Below are positions 1 to 9,460 of a stretch of 64,000 nt of DNA, piece after piece (positions within the stretch are counted from its first letter, which is position 1; every line of letters begins with the position of its first letter). Position numbers and translations under genes: made by a program. The notes beneath the pieces are model-generated. The model was not told where the DNA came from and ran no database searches. It saw nothing but the letters and a program-made list of their open reading frames with translations. The stretch is from Micromonospora rhizosphaerae (GTDB lineage Bacteria > Actinomycetota > Actinomycetes > Mycobacteriales > Micromonosporaceae), in assembly GCF_900091465.1 (NCBI RefSeq), contig NZ_FMHV01000002.1, positions 7,068,001-7,132,000 on the forward strand, in the 5' to 3' direction.

Positions 1-254
1 ATGCTGCCGGTCGTGGGCTCCAGCAGCCGCACCAGCATCCGCCCGGTCGTCGTCTTCCCACAGCCCGACTCGCCGACCAGGCCCAGGGTCTCCCCCGGCC
101 GCACGTCGAAGTCCAGGCCATCCACGGCCCGCACCAGCCCGGTGGTGCGGAAGGCACCCCGCACCGGGAAGTGCTTCGTCAGACCGCGGACCCGCAGCAG
201 TGGTTCCGCCGCCGCTCCCGGCGCCACCGGCGCCGTCTCCGCCTGCGCCGTCAT
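1..254 (-). CDS. Dipeptide/oligopeptide ABC transporter ATP-binding protein, DppF/OppF type (partial)
   Basis: Only the first ~84 residues are present; the gene runs off the left edge. The product would energise peptide uptake as the second ATPase of a Dpp/Opp importer at the inner face of the membrane. The Walker A motif GESGCGKT lies at residues 61-68, preceded by the usual LxVxxLxKxFP start of this subfamily. The ATG at 254 overlaps the stop of the upstream DppD-type gene (ATGA), so the two ATPases are translationally coupled, the common dppD-dppF arrangement. Permease and binding-protein genes are not visible in the window. Substrate is unknown. Confidence 0.9.
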   Translation of the reverse strand, partial: MTAQAETAPVAPGAAAEPLLRVRGLTKHFPVRGAFRTTGLVRAVDGLDFDVRPGETLGLVGESGCGKTTTGRMLVRLLEPTTGS

Positions 255-1357
255 TGGGCCACCCCCACCTGTGCGATGTCCTCCTGGTACAGCCGGGTGC
301 GCTCCTCGGCCGGCAGGTGGCAGGCCACCAGGTGGCCGTCCTCCCCGGTCGGGCGCAGCTCCGGCACCTCGGTGAAGGAGCGGTCACCGTTGCGGCCGGC
401 GTAGCGGCAGCGCGGGTGGAACGCGCACCCCGACGGCAGGTTGATCAGCGACGGCGGGTTGCCCTTGATCGGCACCAGGTCCGCGTCCGCGTCGCCGTGC
501 AACGACGGCACGCTCGACAACAACCCCCACGTGTACGGGTGCTGCGGCCGCCGCAACACCTGCTCCACGCCGCCGTGCTCCACCGCCCGGCCGCCGTACA
601 TCACCAGCACGTCGTCGGCCACCTGGCTGACCACGCCCAGGTCGTGGGTGATCAGGATGATCGCGGAGTGGAACTCGGCCTGCAGGTCCTCCAGCAGGTC
701 CAGGATCTGCGCCTGCACCGTGACGTCCAGCGCGGTCGTCGGCTCGTCCGCGATCAACAGGTCCGGATCGTTGACCAGGGCCATCGCGATCATCGCCCGC
801 TGCCGCATGCCGCCGGAGAACTCGTGCGGGTACTGGTCGAACCGCTTCGCCGGCTGCGGGATGCCGACCCGTCCGAGCATGTCCACCGCCCGCTGCCGGG
901 CCTCCCGCTTGCTCGCCTTCGGGTGGTGCACCCGGTACGCCTCGGCGATCTGCTTGCCCACTGTGTAGTAGGGATGCAGCGCCGACAGGGGGTCCTGGAA
1001 GATCATCGCCATGTCCCGGCCCCGCAGCCGGCGTACCGCCTCCTCCGGCAGGCCGACCAGCTGGCGGCCGCCGACGGAGATCTCGCCGGTGATGGTGGCG
1101 CGCTTGGCGCTGTGCAGGCCGAGGATGGCCAGCGAGGTGACGCTCTTGCCGGAGCCGGACTCGCCGACGATGCCGAGCGTGCGACCGCGCTCCACCGCGA
1201 AGGACACCCCGTCCACGGCGCGGACCACGCCGTCCTCGGTGTCGAAGCGGACCCGCAGGTCCTTCACCCGGAGGTAGGGCCCCTCGCCGGTGCGCTGCTC
1301 CGGCACGCTGGGGCCGTCGCCCGGAACCCCGGACGGCGCCGACTCCGACCTGCCCAC
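251..1357 (-). CDS. Dipeptide/oligopeptide ABC transporter ATP-binding protein, DppD/OppD type
   Basis: A 368-residue ATPase of a peptide importer. Visible motifs are Walker A GESGSGKS (65-72), signature SGGMRQR (181-187), Walker B LLIADEP (200-206), an ITHD H-loop and the C-terminal oligopeptide-transporter segment ending in a CxFxPRC-like cysteine motif typical of DppD/OppD. The start is a GTG at 1357 with GAGGGAGG five bases upstream. The ~25-residue charged N-terminal tail is longer than in many homologues. It is followed by an ATGA-coupled second ATPase. No permease lies upstream within the window; the next gene upstream is the divergent tldD. Confidence 0.93.
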   Translation of the reverse strand: MGRSESAPSGVPGDGPSVPEQRTGEGPYLRVKDLRVRFDTEDGVVRAVDGVSFAVERGRTLGIVGESGSGKSVTSLAILGLHSAKRATITGEISVGGRQLVGLPEEAVRRLRGRDMAMIFQDPLSALHPYYTVGKQIAEAYRVHHPKASKREARQRAVDMLGRVGIPQPAKRFDQYPHEFSGGMRQRAMIAMALVNDPDLLIADEPTTALDVTVQAQILDLLEDLQAEFHSAIILITHDLGVVSQVADDVLVMYGGRAVEHGGVEQVLRRPQHPYTWGLLSSVPSLHGDADADLVPIKGNPPSLINLPSGCAFHPRCRYAGRNGDRSFTEVPELRPTGEDGHLVACHLPAEERTRLYQEDIAQVGVAQ

Positions 1358-1498
1358 GACCGCCTCCCTCAGTGACGAAGAGAACTTACAGCAAAGTTCT
1401 GAGGGCGAAAATAAGCTACAAGTCGGGACCTGTCAGCGGGCGTCAGCGTAACGAGTCTGCATCGGCCCTGACCAGTCCCCACCTGCACATTTATGACT

Positions 1499-1536
1499 GT
1501 GATCGACTCCAGCTGCGGCATGTCGCGGTGTCCTGG
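1499..1536. repeat. Dispersed repeat family 2, copy 1
   Basis: The segment reads GTGATCGACTCC, then CTGCGGCATGTCGCGGTG and TCC. It matches the segment at 34746-34781 over most of its length, with only a few substitutions. It sits in the 268-bp gap between the divergent peptide-ABC ATPase and tldD. That gap also holds an AT-richer stretch (1380-1420) that could carry the ABC promoter; no clear -35/-10 pair is seen. Confidence 0.6.
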
Positions 1537-1625
1537 AGGGCGGAAGGCACCACCTCCCGTACATTGCGTCGATCTTGAGGCCAAGGCGCTGACGGATGTC
1601 GGGGCGCTCGCCTAGGGTCGGGCGC

Positions 1626-3062
1626 ATGAGCGAGTTCGACGCGGCGACCGCCGCCGTCCAGGCCGCCCTCGACGCGGGAGCCCGGTACGCGGACGCCCGG
1701 GTGATGCACCGCCGCTACGAGTCGATGTCGGCCCGCAACGGCGACATCGAGGAGCTGGTCCAGGACGAGAGCGTCGGGCTGGGGGTCCGCGCGCTGGTCG
1801 GGTCGAGCTGGGGCTTCCACGCCGTACCGGATCTGTCGGACGCCGGGGCGCGCGACGCCGGCCGGCGCGCCGCGGCGATCGCCGCCGCGAGCGCGCGCGT
1901 CCCCGGCCCGCCGATCGACCTGGTCCCCACCGAGGCGACCACCGCCAACTGGTCCTCCGGGTGCGAGGTGGATCCGCTCGGCGTCCCGCTGTCGGACAAG
2001 GGCGACCTGCTGGTCCGGGCGACGGAGACGATGCGGTCGCACGGCGCCGACCTGGCCGAGGGGCTCTACCAGATCTGGGACACCGCGAAGTGGTTCGTCT
2101 CCAGCGAGGGCCACCGGATCGACCAGCGGATCCGCGAGTGCGGCGGCGGCATCTCGGCCACCTCGATCGGCGACGGCGAGACCCAGCGTCGCTCCTACCC
2201 CAGCTACCGCGGCCAGTACGGCACCACCGGCTGGGAGCTGGTCACGTCGCTCGACCTGGCCGCGCACGCCGCCCGGATCGCCGAGGAGTCCCGGGCGCTG
2301 CTCACCGCCCCCGGGTGCCCGGCCGGCGAGACGGACCTGATCCTCGGCGGCGAGCAGCTCGCGTTGCAGATCCACGAGTCGGTCGGGCACGCCATCGAGC
2401 TGGACCGGATCCTCGGCTGGGAGGCCGCCTTCGCCGGCACCTCCTGGCTGGACCTGGCCCAGCTCGGCTCGCTGCGTTACGGCTCCGACCTGATGAACAT
2501 CACCATCGACCCGACCATCCCGGGCGCGCTGGGCAGCTTCGGCTTCGACGACGAGGGCTCCCCCGCGGTCGCTCGGGACGCGGTCCGCGAGGGGCGGTGG
2601 GTGGGCGTGCTCGCCGGCCGCGACTCGGGCGCCGTCGCCGGTCTGGGCTACGGCGGCAGCGTACGGGCGGACGGCTGGGCCCGGCTGCCGATGGTGCGGA
2701 TGACCAACGTCGGCCTGGAACCGGGCCCGCACACGCTCGACGAGATCATCGCCGCCACCAACGAAGGGGTGCTGATGGACGTCAACCGCTCCTGGTCCAT
2801 CGACGACAAGCGGCTCAACTTCCAGTTCGGTTGCGAGATCGGCTGGGAGGTGAAGAAGGGCCGGCGCGGGCGGATGCTGCGCAACCCCACCTACACCGGG
2901 ATCGGCCCGCTCTTCTGGCGCTCGATGGACATGCTCTCTTCCGAGATCGTGCCCTGGGGCACCCCCAACTGCGGCAAGGGCCAGCCCGGCCAGGTCGGCC
3001 ACACCGGTCACCCGGCCGCGCCGGCCCGCTTCCGCAATGTCCGGGTGGGGGTGCGCGCATGA
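1626..3062 (+). CDS. tldD: TldD metalloprotease subunit
   Basis: A 478-residue TldD/PmbA-family protein. TldD and TldE form a heterodimeric cytoplasmic zinc protease that degrades unfolded peptides and matures some RiPPs (established for E. coli). The metal-binding HExxxH motif is present as HESVGH at residues 250-255, which marks this subunit as the catalytic TldD. I prefer the ATG at 1626; an in-frame ATG at 1596 would add ten residues with no better ribosome site. Its TGA overlaps an ATG of the following tldE frame (3059), so the pair forms one operon. No RiPP precursor is seen nearby. Confidence 0.93.
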   Translation: MSEFDAATAAVQAALDAGARYADARVMHRRYESMSARNGDIEELVQDESVGLGVRALVGSSWGFHAVPDLSDAGARDAGRRAAAIAAASARVPGPPIDLVPTEATTANWSSGCEVDPLGVPLSDKGDLLVRATETMRSHGADLAEGLYQIWDTAKWFVSSEGHRIDQRIRECGGGISATSIGDGETQRRSYPSYRGQYGTTGWELVTSLDLAAHAARIAEESRALLTAPGCPAGETDLILGGEQLALQIHESVGHAIELDRILGWEAAFAGTSWLDLAQLGSLRYGSDLMNITIDPTIPGALGSFGFDDEGSPAVARDAVREGRWVGVLAGRDSGAVAGLGYGGSVRADGWARLPMVRMTNVGLEPGPHTLDEIIAATNEGVLMDVNRSWSIDDKRLNFQFGCEIGWEVKKGRRGRMLRNPTYTGIGPLFWRSMDMLSSEIVPWGTPNCGKGQPGQVGHTGHPAAPARFRNVRVGVRA

Positions 3063-3097
3063 CCGGCTCCGGTGGCCGCGAGGGAAGGGACGGCGAC

Positions 3098-4558
3098 ATG
3101 ACCGAGCTGGAGATCGCCGGTCAGGTGGTGGAGCTTGTCCGCCGGCTCGCCGGGCCGGACGCGCAGGCCGAGGCCGTGGTGAGCCGGACCGACCTGGCGC
3201 TGACCCGGTTCGCCAACTCCTTCATCCACCAGAACGTTGCCGAGTCGAGCGTGGCCGTGCGGCTGCGGGTGCACGTCGAGGGTCGTACCGCGGCCGGTGG
3301 CGGCAGCCTGGTCGACACCGACGGCCTCCGCGCGCTGGTCGAGCGGACCCTCACGGCGGCCCGGCTCTGCCCGCCCGACCCGGCCTGGCCGGGGCTGACC
3401 CCGCCCTCCCCGGTCCCGCCGAGCGCCGTCTTCGACGAGTCGACCGCGCACGCCGAGCCGGACGAGCGCGCCGCCCGGGTACGCGCCTTCGTGGACGCGG
3501 TGGGCGGGCTGGAGGCAGCCGGCTACTGCCGCACGTCGTACCGGTCCGGGGCGTTCGCCAACTCCGCCGGCCACTCGGCGCAGGGGCGTACGGCGGAGGC
3601 GGCGATGGACGGCATCGCCCGTACCGGCGGCTCGGACGGGGTGGCCCGACGCTGCGCCGACCGCCTCGCCGACCTCGACGGCGGCGCACTCGGCGCGCGG
3701 GCGGCGGCGAAGGCGCGGGCGGCGGCCGACCCGGTCGAGCTGCCTCCCGGGCGCTACGAGGTGGTGCTCGAGCCGGCCGCCGTGGCCGATCTCCTGCAGA
3801 ACCTCGCCTGGTACGGCTTCAACGGCAAGCGGTACGCCGAGCGGCAGTCCTTCGCCGAGCTTGGCGCCGCCCAGTTCGACCCGTCGGTGACCCTGGTCGA
3901 CGACCCGCTGCACGGCTCCGCCCTCCCGTACGACCTGGAGGGCACCCACCGACACCCGCTGACCCTGGTTGACGCGGGCACCACCATGGCGGTGGCGCAC
4001 GACCGGCGCAGCGGCGCCGAGGTGGGTGTCGCGTCCACCGGTCACGGCATGGTCGGCGCGTCCACGTTCGGCCCGATCCCCCACAACCTCCGCCTGCTCC
4101 CCGCCGCCGCCCACACGGTCGGCGGCGACAGCCCGGCGCCCGTTGGCGGGGCGGCCGACGGCCCGGCGCCCGGCGAGGGGGCGGCCCCGAGCGGGCCGGG
4201 CGGCGGCGCCTCGACGGCGGGGGCGGTGGCCGATCCGGACACCGCCGCGCTGGTCGCCGGGGTGAAGCGCGGGCTGCTGGTGAGCGACTTCTGGTACACC
4301 CGGGTGCTCGACCCGAAGAGCCTGGTCATCACCGGGCTGACCCGCAACGGAGTGTGGCTGGTCGAGGACGGGGTGCCGACCAGGGCGGTACGCGACTTCC
4401 GGTTCACCGAGGCGTACCCGCGGGCGCTCGGGCCGGGCGCGGTGCTGGGCGTGGGGCGACGAGCGGTGCGGCAGCCGGACCGGGTCGACGGCGTCTGGTG
4501 GGAGCCTCCGCCGCTGCGGCTGGCCGCCTGGAACTTCACCGGCGGCGCCTCCGGCTGA
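3098..4558 (+). CDS. tldE: TldE/PmbA-family metalloprotease partner subunit
   Basis: A 486-residue TldD/PmbA-family protein without the HExxxH zinc motif, hence the non-catalytic partner of the upstream TldD. The C-terminal part carries a ~40-residue Gly/Ala/Pro-rich insertion at about residues 345-385, immediately before the conserved GLLVSDFWYTRVLDP block; it is probably a disordered loop peculiar to this lineage. I chose the ATG at 3098 because AGGGAAGGGA lies 7 bases upstream. The in-frame ATG at 3059, overlapping the tldD stop as ATGA, is an alternative and would add 13 residues. Confidence 0.9.
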   Translation: MTELEIAGQVVELVRRLAGPDAQAEAVVSRTDLALTRFANSFIHQNVAESSVAVRLRVHVEGRTAAGGGSLVDTDGLRALVERTLTAARLCPPDPAWPGLTPPSPVPPSAVFDESTAHAEPDERAARVRAFVDAVGGLEAAGYCRTSYRSGAFANSAGHSAQGRTAEAAMDGIARTGGSDGVARRCADRLADLDGGALGARAAAKARAAADPVELPPGRYEVVLEPAAVADLLQNLAWYGFNGKRYAERQSFAELGAAQFDPSVTLVDDPLHGSALPYDLEGTHRHPLTLVDAGTTMAVAHDRRSGAEVGVASTGHGMVGASTFGPIPHNLRLLPAAAHTVGGDSPAPVGGAADGPAPGEGAAPSGPGGGASTAGAVADPDTAALVAGVKRGLLVSDFWYTRVLDPKSLVITGLTRNGVWLVEDGVPTRAVRDFRFTEAYPRALGPGAVLGVGRRAVRQPDRVDGVWWEPPPLRLAAWNFTGGASG

Positions 4559-4817
4559 CCCGGTCGGGGCGATCTTTCCTAACGGCCGGACATCGATCAC
4601 GCGTCCGGGTCTTTCCAAGGTGCGGGACACACGGGACACTGCGTTGCGCGGCCGGGCCGCAAAGATCGGCGTAACGTGTGTCACTTAGCTGCGCCGGTCT
4701 GCCGGTGCGGTCGTTGGTGTGCGCAAGACGTGGCAGTGGACGCGGTCTCGCCGGTCCGCTGACCGGTATGGAACGTGATCCGCCGCCCGCGAGGGCGCCG
4801 TCAGGGAGACGACTCGA

Positions 4818-5624
4818 ATGACATCAACGGCAACGAGGCCGCGGGGGGCGCGGGCGCGCGCCGCCATCGCGGCGAAAACGTTGCGGACCGACCGCTGGTG
4901 GTTTGCTCCACTGATCACCGTCATCGGGCTCACCGCCTGGATCGCGTACGCGACGGTCCGGGTCTTCATGCACAAGTGGTACTGGGTGGACGCCTACCAC
5001 TACCTGACCCCGTTCTACTCCCCGTGCGTGACGGACCGCTGCGTCGACGGGTCCTCGCACTTCGGCCGCTTCCTGCCGGACTGGTGGGTCATCCCGGACG
5101 CCGCACTGACCCTGCCGCTGCTGCTGCTGTTCCGGTTGAGCTGCTACTACTACCGCAAGGCCTACTACCGGTCGTACTGGCTCTCTCCCCCGGCCTGCGC
5201 GGTCCCGGACGGACACAAGGCCTACAGCGGTGAGACCCGCTTCCCGCTGCTCGGCCAGAACTCGCACCGCTACTTCTTCTACGCCGCCGCGATCATCTCG
5301 ATCATCAACACCTACGACGCGATCTACGCGTTCCACTCCCCGAAGGGCTTCGGCTTCGGGCTGGGCAACCTGATCCTGCTGGCCAACGTGGTGATGCTTT
5401 GGGGGTACACCATCTCCTGCCACTCCTGCCGGCACATCATCGGCGGCCGGCTCAAGCACTTCTCCCAACACCCCCTGCGCTACAAGGGCTGGACCTTCGT
5501 CTCCTGGCTGAACGTCCGGCACATGCAGCTCGCCTGGATCACCCTCGGCACCCTGGCGCTCACCGACTTCTACGTCATGGCGGTAGCGGCCGGCTGGTTC
5601 AACGACCTGCGGTTCATCAACTAG
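4818..5624 (+). CDS. sdhC: Succinate dehydrogenase membrane anchor / cytochrome b subunit (single-anchor actinobacterial type)
   Basis: A 268-residue integral membrane protein, first gene of sdhC-A-B. It would pass electrons from the iron-sulfur subunit to quinone. Five hydrophobic helices are apparent (about residues 30-50, 90-108, 150-170, 180-200, 235-258), with candidate haem ligands His150, His202 and His206. It resembles the M. tuberculosis Sdh1 anchor (Rv0249c type) more than the two-subunit SdhC/SdhD anchors. The ATG follows AGGGAGAC by 7 bases. The stop is 11 bases before sdhA. The 259-bp upstream gap has no convincing promoter motif by eye. Confidence 0.88.
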   Translation: MTSTATRPRGARARAAIAAKTLRTDRWWFAPLITVIGLTAWIAYATVRVFMHKWYWVDAYHYLTPFYSPCVTDRCVDGSSHFGRFLPDWWVIPDAALTLPLLLLFRLSCYYYRKAYYRSYWLSPPACAVPDGHKAYSGETRFPLLGQNSHRYFFYAAAIISIINTYDAIYAFHSPKGFGFGLGNLILLANVVMLWGYTISCHSCRHIIGGRLKHFSQHPLRYKGWTFVSWLNVRHMQLAWITLGTLALTDFYVMAVAAGWFNDLRFIN

Positions 5625-5635
5625 AGGCCCTGGAC

Positions 5636-7546
5636 ATGACTGAGACTCGAATCGAACGACACCACTACGACGTCGTCGTGATCGGGGCCGGCGGCGCCGG
5701 CCTGCGCGCGGCGATCGAGGCCCGGCTGGCGGGCAAGAAGACGGCCATCATCTCGAAGTCGCTCTTCGGCAAGGCGCACACGGTGATGGCCGAGGGTGGC
5801 GCGGCCGCCGCCATGGGGAACATGAACAGCCGGGACAACTGGCAGGTGCACTTCCGCGACACGATGCGCGGCGGCAAGTTCCTCAACAACTTCCGGATGG
5901 CCGAGCTGCACGCGAAGGAGTCGCCGCAGCGGATCTGGGAGCTGGAGACGTACGGGGCGCTCTTCGACCGCACCAAGGACGGGAGGATCTCGCAGCGCAA
6001 CTTCGGCGGCCACGAGTACCCGCGCCTGGCGCACGTCGGCGACCGGACCGGCCTGGAGCTGATCCGCACCCTCCAGCAGAAGATCGTCTCCCTCCAGCAG
6101 GAGGACAAGCGCGAGTTCGGCGACTACGAGGCCCGGATCAGGGTCTTCGCCGAGACCACCATCACCGAGCTGATGCTCGACGGCGACCGGATCGCCGGCG
6201 CGTTCGGCTACTACCGGGAGTCGGGCGAGTTCCTCCTCTTCGAGGCCCCGGCAGTGGTGCTGGCCACCGGTGGCGTCGGCCGGTCCTACAAGGTCACCTC
6301 GAACTCCTGGGAGTACACCGGGGACGGACACGCGCTGGCACTGCGCGCCGGGGCGACTCTGATCAACATGGAGTTCCTCCAGTTCCACCCGACCGGCATG
6401 GTCTGGCCGCCCTCGGTGAAGGGCATCCTGGTCACCGAGTCGGTCCGCGGTGACGGCGGCGTGCTGAAGAACTCCGAGGGCAAGCGGTTCATGTTCGACT
6501 ACGTCCCCGACGTCTTCCGCAAGCAGTACGCGGAGACAGCGGAGGAGGCGGACCGCTGGTACGACGACCCGGACCACAACCGGCGTCCGCCCGAGCTGCT
6601 CCCCCGCGACGAGGTCGCCCGCGCGATCAACAGCGAGGTCAAGGCCGGTCGGGGTACGCCGGCCGGCGGCGTCTACCTGGACATCGCCTCCCGGCTGCCG
6701 GCCGCGGAGATCCGCCGCCGCCTGCCGTCGATGTACCACCAGTTCAAGGAGCTGGCCGACGTCGACATCACCGAGGAGCCGATGGAGGTCGGCCCGACCT
6801 GCCACTACGTCATGGGTGGCGTCGAGGTGGACCCGGACAGCGGCGCCGCGGCCGGCCGGGTCCGGGGTCTCTACGCCGCTGGTGAGGTCTCCGGCGGCAT
6901 GCACGGCTCCAACCGGCTCGGCGGCAACTCGCTGTCCGACCTGCTGGTCTTCGGTAAGCGGGCGGGCGGCCACGCCGCGACGTACGCCGAGCAGCTCACC
7001 TCGCGCCCGAAGATCGCCATCGCGGCGGTGGAGGCCGCGGTGGAGACGGCGCTGGCCCCGCTCCAGCGGGACACCGGGGAGAGCCCGTACACCCTGCAGC
7101 AGGACCTCCAGGCGGTGATGGGCGAGCTGGTCGGCATCATCCGGCGAGAGGGTGAGCTGCGCGACGCCCTGGGCAAGCTGAGCGAGCTGCGCGAGCGGGT
7201 GGCCAAGGTGAGCGCGGCCGGCGGCCGGCGTTACAACCCGGGCTGGCACCTGGCGCTGGACCTGCGCAACATGCTGGTGGTCTCGGAGTGCACCGCGAAG
7301 GCGGCGCTGGAGCGGCAGGAGTCGCGCGGCGGGCACACCCGGGAGGACTTCCCGAAGATGGACGCGACGTGGCGCCGGGTCAACCTGGTCTGCTCCCTCG
7401 AGGGCGACACCGTCCGCCTGGAGCACAAGCCGCTGCCGAAGATGCGTCTGGAGCTGATGAAGCTCTTCGACCGGGCGGAGCTGGCCAAGTACCTGACCGA
7501 CGAGGAGCTCGCCGAGTTCGACGCCCTCGCTGAGAAGGAGAGCTGA
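5636..7546 (+). CDS. sdhA: Succinate dehydrogenase flavoprotein subunit
   Basis: A 636-residue FAD subunit that oxidises succinate to fumarate in the TCA cycle and respiratory chain. The dinucleotide motif GAGGAG is at residues 17-22, followed by the HTVMAEGGAAAA FAD-attachment region and the HPTGM substrate loop. The C-terminal fumarate reductase domain ends with the typical R/K-rich segment. Length fits the Sdh1-type flavoproteins. It lies 11 bases after the anchor gene and 4 bases before sdhB, in one operon. The start is the ATG at 5636, aligned with the family N-terminus. Confidence 0.95.
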   Translation: MTETRIERHHYDVVVIGAGGAGLRAAIEARLAGKKTAIISKSLFGKAHTVMAEGGAAAAMGNMNSRDNWQVHFRDTMRGGKFLNNFRMAELHAKESPQRIWELETYGALFDRTKDGRISQRNFGGHEYPRLAHVGDRTGLELIRTLQQKIVSLQQEDKREFGDYEARIRVFAETTITELMLDGDRIAGAFGYYRESGEFLLFEAPAVVLATGGVGRSYKVTSNSWEYTGDGHALALRAGATLINMEFLQFHPTGMVWPPSVKGILVTESVRGDGGVLKNSEGKRFMFDYVPDVFRKQYAETAEEADRWYDDPDHNRRPPELLPRDEVARAINSEVKAGRGTPAGGVYLDIASRLPAAEIRRRLPSMYHQFKELADVDITEEPMEVGPTCHYVMGGVEVDPDSGAAAGRVRGLYAAGEVSGGMHGSNRLGGNSLSDLLVFGKRAGGHAATYAEQLTSRPKIAIAAVEAAVETALAPLQRDTGESPYTLQQDLQAVMGELVGIIRREGELRDALGKLSELRERVAKVSAAGGRRYNPGWHLALDLRNMLVVSECTAKAALERQESRGGHTREDFPKMDATWRRVNLVCSLEGDTVRLEHKPLPKMRLELMKLFDRAELAKYLTDEELAEFDALAEKES

Positions 7547-7550
7547 CGAA

Positions 7551-8660
7551 ATGGGTGAGCAGAAATCCCCGGCGGCCGGCAAGCCGGCCGTGAAGCGACA
7601 GTTCCGCATCTGGCGGGGCGACGAGAACGGCGGCGAGCTGCAGGACTACATGGTCGAGGTGAAGGAGGGCGAGGTCGTCCTCGACGTCATCCACCGCCTG
7701 CAGAACACCGACGCGCCGGACCTGGCCTGCCGCTGGAACTGCAAGGCGGGCAAGTGCGGCTCCTGCTCGATGGAGATCAACGGCAAGCCGCGGCTGAGCT
7801 GCATGACCCGGATGTCCACCTTTGCGGAGGACGAGACCGTCACCGTCACCCCGCTGCGGACCTTCCCGGTCATCCGGGACCTGGTCACTGACGTCTCCTT
7901 CAACTACCAGAAGGCCCTGGAGACGCCGGCCTTCGCGCCGCCGGCCGACGTGGCCCCGGGCGACTACCGGATGCAGCAGGTGGACGTCGAGCGCTCGCAG
8001 GAGTTCCGCAAGTGCATCGAGTGCTTCCTGTGCCAGACCGTCTGCCACGTGATCCGCGACCACGAGGAGAACAAGGAGGCCTTCGCCGGCCCGCGGTTCT
8101 TCATCCGGGCCGCCGAGCTGGACATGCACCCGCTCGACGCCAGGACCGACCGCAGGGAGTACGCGCAGCAGGAGCAGGGCCTCGGCTACTGCAACATCAC
8201 CAAGTGCTGCACCGAGGTCTGCCCGGAGCACATCAAGATCACCGACAACGGGATCATCCCCATGAAGGAGCGGGTCGTCGACCGCAGGTACGATCCACTC
8301 GTGTGGCTCGGTAGCAAGATCTTCCGGAGGGGTCAGGTGCCTCAGACCTTCGTGACCAGCGCGCAGCACGGCGGCGCGGCGCACCCAGGTGCGACCCAGG
8401 GCGAAGCGCATCTGCATTCGCACGCGGGCGCGTCGCATGACCCGCGGCACGAGGCGCAGGCGCAGCGCGGCGTGAACTGGCACCGCCAGGTGCCCCGCCC
8501 GACCGAAGCGGCCGTCGACGACCGCGGCAAGCTCCCGCTGACGGAGCTGACCTTCGACCGCGCGGCCGCGCCGTCGCCGTTCGGTGACGACGTCCACTTC
8601 CCGCTGCCGCCCGAGCACCTGAACTTCGCCCACCCGCAGCAGGACGAGCCGAAGCACTGA
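7551..8660 (+). CDS. sdhB: Succinate dehydrogenase iron-sulfur subunit with long His-rich C-terminal extension
   Basis: A 369-residue electron-transfer subunit. The 2Fe-2S cysteines are C60, C64, C69, C72 (with C84 nearby); C155, C158, C161, C165 and C214, C219/C220, C224 supply the 4Fe-4S and 3Fe-4S clusters. The conserved domain ends near residue 260, where Sdh1-type homologues normally stop (~250 aa). About 108 further residues follow, with 12 histidines and few hydrophobic residues. The extension is in frame, has normal codon use and ends just before a hairpin terminator, so it looks like real coding sequence. Its function is unknown; metal binding is only a guess from composition. Confidence 0.93.
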   Translation: MGEQKSPAAGKPAVKRQFRIWRGDENGGELQDYMVEVKEGEVVLDVIHRLQNTDAPDLACRWNCKAGKCGSCSMEINGKPRLSCMTRMSTFAEDETVTVTPLRTFPVIRDLVTDVSFNYQKALETPAFAPPADVAPGDYRMQQVDVERSQEFRKCIECFLCQTVCHVIRDHEENKEAFAGPRFFIRAAELDMHPLDARTDRREYAQQEQGLGYCNITKCCTEVCPEHIKITDNGIIPMKERVVDRRYDPLVWLGSKIFRRGQVPQTFVTSAQHGGAAHPGATQGEAHLHSHAGASHDPRHEAQAQRGVNWHRQVPRPTEAAVDDRGKLPLTELTFDRAAAPSPFGDDVHFPLPPEHLNFAHPQQDEPKH

Positions 8661-8678
8661 CCACCAGGACACCAACGA

Positions 8679-8709
8679 CGGGGGCCGCGGCATCTGCCGC
8701 CGGCCCCCG
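8679..8709 (+). terminator. Hairpin terminator after sdhCAB
   Basis: A strong GC hairpin begins 19 bases after the sdhB stop: GGGGGCCGCGGCA pairs with TGCCGCCGGCCCCC with a single bulge and a two-base loop. There is no long T-run, as is usual in high-GC actinobacteria. Confidence 0.7.
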
Positions 8710-8748
8710 TCCCCTTTCCGCCCCACCGTCCCCTTCCACCTCCTCGAC

Positions 8749-8797
8749 GTTGATCATGGGGCTGACGGCGTCTTCAGCCGCCAACCCCATGATCAAC
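8749..8797. repeat. Palindromic repeat with GTTGATCATG ends (family 1-like)
   Basis: Perfect 13-bp inverted arms, GTTGATCATGGGG and CCCCATGATCAAC, surround a 23-bp centre whose flanks also pair imperfectly. The outer GTTGATCATG is shared with the repeats at 22304 and 37257; the next bases differ (GGG instead of AAG). It lies between the sdh terminator and the 3' end of the convergent mutT gene, so it may also end transcription. Confidence 0.7.
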
Positions 8798-8826
8798 GGG
8801 GTTGGGCAGGGCTGGGTGGGGAAGAG

Positions 8827-9276
8827 TCAGTGGGATCGGTCGGACAGCAGGAGGGGGCGGAGGGCGGCGACGATGGGGGCGTCGGCGGGGAGCCAGCTGA
8901 CGGTGTCCAGCTCGGCGGCGGAGAGCCAGCGCAACTCCGAGTGCTCCAGGGGCTTCGGCTGGTCGCCGTGCAGGAGGCGGGCCGTGTACACCCGGAGGAC
9001 GGAGCGGCCGTGCGCCATCCGGACGTCGCGGCCGACCCGCTGGCCGATCTCCACGCGTACGGCGAGCTCCTCGGCGCACTCCCGGATCAGCGCCGCGGTC
9101 TCGCTCTCGCCCGGCTCGACCTTGCCGCCGGGGAACTCCCACCGGCCGGCCACCTCGGGCGGCGCGGCGCGCGCACAGGCGAGGACCCGCCCGTTCGCGA
9201 TGATCGCCGCTCCCACGACGACCTTCGGCTCGCGCCGGTCGGCCTGCCCGTTCCCGCTTACCCGTTCGGTCCGCAC
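8827..9276 (-). CDS. NUDIX hydrolase, MutT / CTP pyrophosphohydrolase-like
   Basis: A 149-residue NUDIX protein, probably a nucleotide pyrophosphohydrolase cleaning oxidised or non-canonical nucleoside triphosphates. The Nudix box runs from G51 to V73: Gx5E at 51-57, then RE at 65-66 and EE at 69-70. The glycine usually found at position 72 is alanine. The overall pattern (VVVGAAIIANGRVLACAR, then GRWEFPGGK) is that of the MutT/NudG group. It starts at GTG 9276 and is convergent with sdhB. Substrate cannot be inferred. Confidence 0.88.
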   Translation of the reverse strand: MRTERVSGNGQADRREPKVVVGAAIIANGRVLACARAAPPEVAGRWEFPGGKVEPGESETAALIRECAEELAVRVEIGQRVGRDVRMAHGRSVLRVYTARLLHGDQPKPLEHSELRWLSAAELDTVSWLPADAPIVAALRPLLLSDRSH

Positions 9277-9460
9277 GGGCGTCCAGGGTGCCAGATCAAT
9301 CGGCGGTTTGGGTACCGCGGTCGGCCGTCAGGCCAAGAGAACCCGGAAGTGTGGGCGTGGACACACCCTCCGTGCGGCGACAGACTAGAGGGCGTCGACT
9401 GAGACACGGGATGGCGACGATTTGGCCACAAGCCGGCAACGACGCCTGGGAGGTTCGGTG

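Noticed and set aside
200..1375. A 391-codon plus-strand frame opposite the ABC ATPase
   Set aside because: Its composition (Arg, His, Val, Pro runs) is that of an antisense shadow, and the minus strand has all ATPase motifs.
3059..3097. tldE starting at the ATG overlapping the tldD stop
   Set aside because: The ATG at 3098 has a much better ribosome site and matches the usual N-terminus; the earlier start cannot be fully excluded.
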